From an uncultured Fretibacterium sp. (GTDB taxonomy: Bacteria; Synergistota; Synergistia; Synergistales; Aminobacteriaceae), in assembly GCA_946183145.1 (NCBI GenBank), contig CAMGZM010000006.1, forward strand, positions 62,001 to 126,000: a DNA stretch of 64,000 nucleotides. The letters run 5' to 3'. Each line of letters opens with the position of its first letter. The first letter of the stretch is position 1. Both the position numbers and the translations under genes were made by a program. The notes under the pieces are model-generated. The model had not been told where the DNA came from, did not search any database, and saw nothing but the letters and a program-made list of their open reading frames with translations. Positions 60,689 through 64,000 of the stretch are shown piece after piece.

Positions 60689-61231
60689 ATGGCTGACAGT
60701 GATATATCGCGGCTTGAGTTATTGCTGAGGGAACATTTTGCGAAGACTGACAAACAGCTTTCCGACATGAGAGCGGATAACGCAGAATTTCGCACCGAGA
60801 TGATAAAAGAGTTTCAGACGTTCACGGAGAAAATTGATTCGAGAATTGGCGCGTTTGAGACAAGAGTTGATGCGAAAATTGACGCGCTTGACAAGAAGTT
60901 TGACGCAAAGATTGACGCGCTTGACAAGAAAGTTGACGCAAAAATTGATGCGCTCGACAAAAAGTTTGAGGCAAAATTTGATGCTCTCGACAAAAAATTT
61001 GAGACTAAGTTTGACACAGTTCAGGATCAGATTCACACAGTGCAGAACGACATAACGGGCCTGAAACATGATGTAGGCAATCTGTTCACGTGGAACTACT
61101 GGATGCTGTCAATAATTCTCGCGCTAATGGTAATGCCTCATATAACGGAGGGGATTAAGTCTCTTTTCTCAGCACTGATAGAAGGAATATCAGCGTTAAT
61201 AGGATTGTTCCGCCGCAAAGATAAAAATTGA
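60689..61231 (+). CDS. Hendecad coiled-coil membrane protein
   Basis: 180 residues from ATG 60689 (AAAGGCGG upstream). After a short helix, residues ~55-115 contain five near-copies of an 11-residue unit, D-A-K-I-D-A-L-D-K-K-F, a hendecad spacing typical of right-handed coiled coils. A predicted membrane helix follows (~148-168: W-M-L-S-I-I-L-A-L-M-V-M) with a short amphipathic tail. The plan (N-terminal coil, then one C-terminal membrane helix) matches the iorA-iorB spacer protein. Divergent from the nikR operon. Function unknown. Confidence 0.75.
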   Translation: MADSDISRLELLLREHFAKTDKQLSDMRADNAEFRTEMIKEFQTFTEKIDSRIGAFETRVDAKIDALDKKFDAKIDALDKKVDAKIDALDKKFEAKFDALDKKFETKFDTVQDQIHTVQNDITGLKHDVGNLFTWNYWMLSIILALMVMPHITEGIKSLFSALIEGISALIGLFRRKDKN

Positions 61232-61238
61232 TGCGCAT

Positions 61239-61273
61239 AAAAATTCCCTCCCCCAAAAATTTCAGAGGAGGGA
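61239..61273 (-). terminator. Intrinsic terminator of the GH57 gene
   Basis: Reverse-strand TCCCTCC (61267-61273) pairs with GGAGGGA (61244-61250), followed by ATTTTT. Forward-strand T tract is weak. Confidence 0.7.
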
Positions 61274-61281
61274 CAATCTTT

Positions 61282-63711
61282 CTACACTTTCAGCATTCCG
61301 AGTATTTCATCCGCAAATTTCAGCTCATGGCCGAGTTCGTAAAGTGCTTTTCTCATTCTTTCAGGCTCATTCTTCAGTTTGTCGCCGTATTTCTTGAGAA
61401 GTTCATAGTACAAATTCTGAGCGTCTGACAAGCTCAAATGCCAGTCAAATTTTTCGTTGAATATGCTGCTAAGCTCATTGAGATTCTCTATCGACTCCAA
61501 ATCGAGTCCGCCGACGCACATCGATGTGAGAATTTCTGTCATGCAGTCTGAAAACGCAAAACGTATTCTCTCCTCGTCAGGCTTTACGCGCCAGAACGTA
61601 GCAAGCTCAAAATCACGCCTAATCCCTGCGATATCGGGCAATCCGTCCTCAAGTTTCTTCACAATTTCGCTCGTCAATGTGTATTCAGCGGCAACGGTCA
61701 AAATTGCGGGAGGTTTCGCGCCGAGTAATGTCAAATGCTCCAATAACTGATCGTAATTCTTGACTTTGTTCTTCAGCGTGGCTTCAAGGCTGTGCATGTC
61801 ATGACGCAGAAGAGCGTTGATTATCCTGTGGCGTGAATTTGACGGTATATTGTTGATTGTGTACTGGTCATAGCCGAATTTCTCGAACAATAATTTTTCG
61901 CGGTCTTCACTCTCGTACATTGCTGAAAGCTCGAAAACTTCATCCGGCGTAAGCTCCCTCGTTATGTCGGTCTCGCAGATTCCGCACGAGATTAACGCGC
62001 CGCCGCCCTCTTCACCCTCGTTTATGTTGACGGCAAAAAGATAATCCCCTTCAAGCCCTGTGATGTTTGAGCGCACGTGAACTTTTCCCGCCGAGAATGA
62101 TGAGCCTTCACCCTCTGTTTCTACGTTCATCGCGCTCCCGGCCATGTCCCAGCAGCCTTCGGAAAATTCGTACCTGAAATCGTCAAACAATGATGTGATT
62201 CCGTAATATGCTGCCATCTGTTTGCGGTCTGCGCGTCCCTGTTTTGCACGTAATTCGTAGATTTTCCCGCCGTCCTGAAGTTCGGGTACGTTGCTCGGTG
62301 CTTCAGACAACATTTTGATGAAGTCAGGCTCTAAATCTTTTCCCGTGAGAATTTTTGCGAGTTCGATCGCCCGCGCCGCGTATCTCATAATCTGCACAGG
62401 CTCAATGCGTGAAATCTCGTCAAAGAACCATCCGCATGACGTAAACATGAGCAATGAATCACGCTGCATTTCGAGGAACATTAACGCCCTGACTCTTTCT
62501 TCCTGCGATAATTTTTTCACGCAGTGTTTCTTGAGGAATGAGTCTGTATTTTCGTCTGACCTGTCAAGAATCACGCTGATGTAGTCATTCCGTGCGTCCC
62601 AAACGTCATGGAAGAATCCGCAGGACTCGTAAATTTCCGCAAGATTGTCGCGCAAGTTGTTCATTGCGTCCCTTAATGGTTTTCGCCATTTGTGATGGTA
62701 ACCGGGAGTCCCGTCCCCGCAAGGGCAGTCATCGCACCATCGCTTTACGCCGTGTGAACAGCTCCATGATGACTCCTCAATGATCTTCACTTCCGACTCA
62801 GGCGGGTAAAACTTCAGGAACTCACCGTATACTGTCAATTGCGCCCCGGCTGTATGCTCTAACGTTTCGAGGCAGTATGCGAGTGCCATATCACCGTGTG
62901 CGTGATGATGTCCGTATGACTCTCCGTCCGTCGCAATGTTGCAGAGCACCGGCTTCCCGGGAGCGGCGTTCACTGTAGCGAGTTCGTGAGCGAAAAATCC
63001 CCCGTCATCAAGCAGTCCTTCAAACGCGACTCTCTGCGACAAAACACCGTCGTAAAAGAATATGCTTATCTCACGCCCTGAAGGCAATACGCATGTATAC
63101 GCCCCCCGTGTGTCAACTCTTCCGCCTGAAACATCCTGCCATCCTCCCCAGCCTTTTACGCGGGCTGATTTTGCCTGATACGGTGAAAGTACTGTGAACG
63201 TGATCCCGTTTTCAGCAAGGACTTCAAGAGTCTCTGTGTCAACAGCGCATTCAGCGAGCCACATTCCTTCCGGCATTCGTCCGAAACGTTTCTCAAAGTC
63301 TGCTATGCCCCATTTGACTTGGGTCTCTTTGTCGCGCCTTGATGCTAACGGCATAATTATGTGATTGTAGACTTGAGCCATTGCCGGGCCGTGTCCTGAA
63401 AATCTTTTCATGCCCATTTTGTCGGCCTCAAGTATTGCGCTGTAGCAGAGAGGATCATTTTCCTCAAGCCATGTCAGTAAAGTCGGCCCTATGTTGAAGC
63501 TGATTCGTGAATAGTTGTTGCAGATACGGCGGATATAGCCCTGTTCATTGAGGATACGTGATGCGGCATTGCGGCTGTAACATTCTGCGGAGATTCTTGC
63601 GTTCCAGTCATGCCATGGTGCGGCGGATTCTTGAAGCTCTACTGTTTCGAGCCAGGGATTCTCGCGGGGCGGCTGGTAAAAATGTCCGTGAATACATATA
63701 TAGCGCGGCAA
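61282..63711 (-). CDS. GH57/DUF3536-family glycoside hydrolase-like protein
   Basis: 809 residues. TTG 63711 is chosen because AAAGGGG lies 8 bases before it and the translation then opens P-R-Y-I-C-I-H-G-H-F-Y-Q-P-P-R-E-N-P-W-L-E, the usual start of this family; TTG 63732 is an upstream alternative without that spacing. The (beta/alpha)7 GH57 barrel holds I-C-I-H-G-H-F-Y-Q, G-M-W-L-A-E-C-A-V-D (probable nucleophile Glu) and a late C-N-I-A-T-D-G-E-S-Y-G-H-H-H (acid Asp). The DUF3536 C-terminal region (~400-809) is present. Such proteins act on alpha-glucans, usually in the cytoplasm. Single-gene unit with terminator. Confidence 0.85.
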   Translation of the reverse strand: MPRYICIHGHFYQPPRENPWLETVELQESAAPWHDWNARISAECYSRNAASRILNEQGYIRRICNNYSRISFNIGPTLLTWLEENDPLCYSAILEADKMGMKRFSGHGPAMAQVYNHIIMPLASRRDKETQVKWGIADFEKRFGRMPEGMWLAECAVDTETLEVLAENGITFTVLSPYQAKSARVKGWGGWQDVSGGRVDTRGAYTCVLPSGREISIFFYDGVLSQRVAFEGLLDDGGFFAHELATVNAAPGKPVLCNIATDGESYGHHHAHGDMALAYCLETLEHTAGAQLTVYGEFLKFYPPESEVKIIEESSWSCSHGVKRWCDDCPCGDGTPGYHHKWRKPLRDAMNNLRDNLAEIYESCGFFHDVWDARNDYISVILDRSDENTDSFLKKHCVKKLSQEERVRALMFLEMQRDSLLMFTSCGWFFDEISRIEPVQIMRYAARAIELAKILTGKDLEPDFIKMLSEAPSNVPELQDGGKIYELRAKQGRADRKQMAAYYGITSLFDDFRYEFSEGCWDMAGSAMNVETEGEGSSFSAGKVHVRSNITGLEGDYLFAVNINEGEEGGGALISCGICETDITRELTPDEVFELSAMYESEDREKLLFEKFGYDQYTINNIPSNSRHRIINALLRHDMHSLEATLKNKVKNYDQLLEHLTLLGAKPPAILTVAAEYTLTSEIVKKLEDGLPDIAGIRRDFELATFWRVKPDEERIRFAFSDCMTEILTSMCVGGLDLESIENLNELSSIFNEKFDWHLSLSDAQNLYYELLKKYGDKLKNEPERMRKALYELGHELKFADEILGMLKV

Positions 63712-63732
63712 AGTAACATCCCCTTTCGGCAA

Positions 63733-64000
63733 ATTTAATTATTTCATCAATTATACTCACTGTGAAAAATTATGCTTTACGCTATAATTCGGCGGATAAA
63801 AATTCATACTTCATCACAAAAAACTTCACGCAGAAATTTCACCCTCAGAATTAATTTTTACAGCTACATTTACAGCTGCAAAAAGCAAGACTCAATTTTG
63901 ATTCTGTAATCGTTCGCAGGACATTCACAAAAAATAGAATCAGCGTTTGATTTTATGACTGAATGATTTAATATTTACGCGTATAAAAATTTTCACATCG
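63733..64000. other. A/T-rich intergenic region at the right edge
   Basis: No open reading frame of interest. It carries promoter-like boxes: reverse-strand TATAAT at 63750-63755 (possible GH57 -10) and forward TATAAT at 63783-63788, both with poor -35 elements. A rightward gene may begin beyond 64000. Confidence 0.5.

Overview
The window looks like chromosomal DNA of a diderm, amino-acid-fermenting anaerobe of the Synergistota. The best lineage marker is a Synergist-CTERM-like tail (S-S-G-G-C-x-x-G, hydrophobic stretch, basic end) on two exported proteins (2630-4393 and 28643-30619). Indolepyruvate oxidoreductase with a phenylacetate-CoA ligase, an AGCS amino-acid symporter, a MatC-type carrier, SecG, DegP-type protease and flippases fit this picture. 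No rRNA, insertion sequence or CRISPR array was seen.

Layout. 1-420: start of rpoB (reverse, cut by the left edge) and tRNA-Leu. 692-4393: UDP-glucose dehydrogenase, a small exported protein and sorted surface protein 1. 4500-14089: transport and catabolism (FGGY kinase, MatC carrier with a DUF6282 hydrolase and divergent LysR regulator, antiporter with ribokinase, alanine/glycine symporter with 2-hydroxyacid dehydrogenase). 14138-18426 (reverse): acyl-CoA synthetase, DUF2442, Lgt-like protein, DegP. 18521-20983: a composite DUF4145-like/S1-like/ankyrin protein. 21141-26699: iorA, a coiled-coil membrane protein, iorB, paaK and three tandem ACT proteins, plausibly one aryl-acid oxidation unit. 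26782-28362: uridine phosphorylase and Mrp ATPase. 28438-32869: sorted surface protein 2, tRNA-Gly, and a two-gene glycan-modification-type operon whose first gene is split by an 11-G tract. 33011-35190: secG, nicotinate phosphoribosyltransferase, rplM, rpsI. 35308-39996: a 1562-residue Ig-repeat surface protein. 40047-43339: DUF4230, J-domain protein, exported protein, phage-type ATPase. 43455-43614: tRNA-Lys and tRNA-Glu. 43623-48147: radical SAM protein and ClpB. 48295-51104: two flippases. 51081-55513 (reverse): a GrpE-like/Hsp70/J-like operon. 55637-58811: dprA, csaA-like, alcohol dehydrogenase, flavodoxin. 58912-63711: solute-binding protein, nikR with a membrane protein, coiled-coil protein, GH57 protein.

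The main themes are surface variation and proteostasis. Two simple-sequence tracts sit where they could switch surface genes: G11 inside the DUF4910 reading frame, and an 8-copy 7-bp repeat in the leader of sorted surface protein 2, followed by a strong intrinsic terminator before the gene. Separately, a diverged Hsp70 is encoded with a small GrpE-like protein and a J-like protein lacking the HPD motif, which looks like a self-contained chaperone machine distinct from housekeeping DnaK. Functions are assigned by reading translated sequence and motifs; no database search was run.
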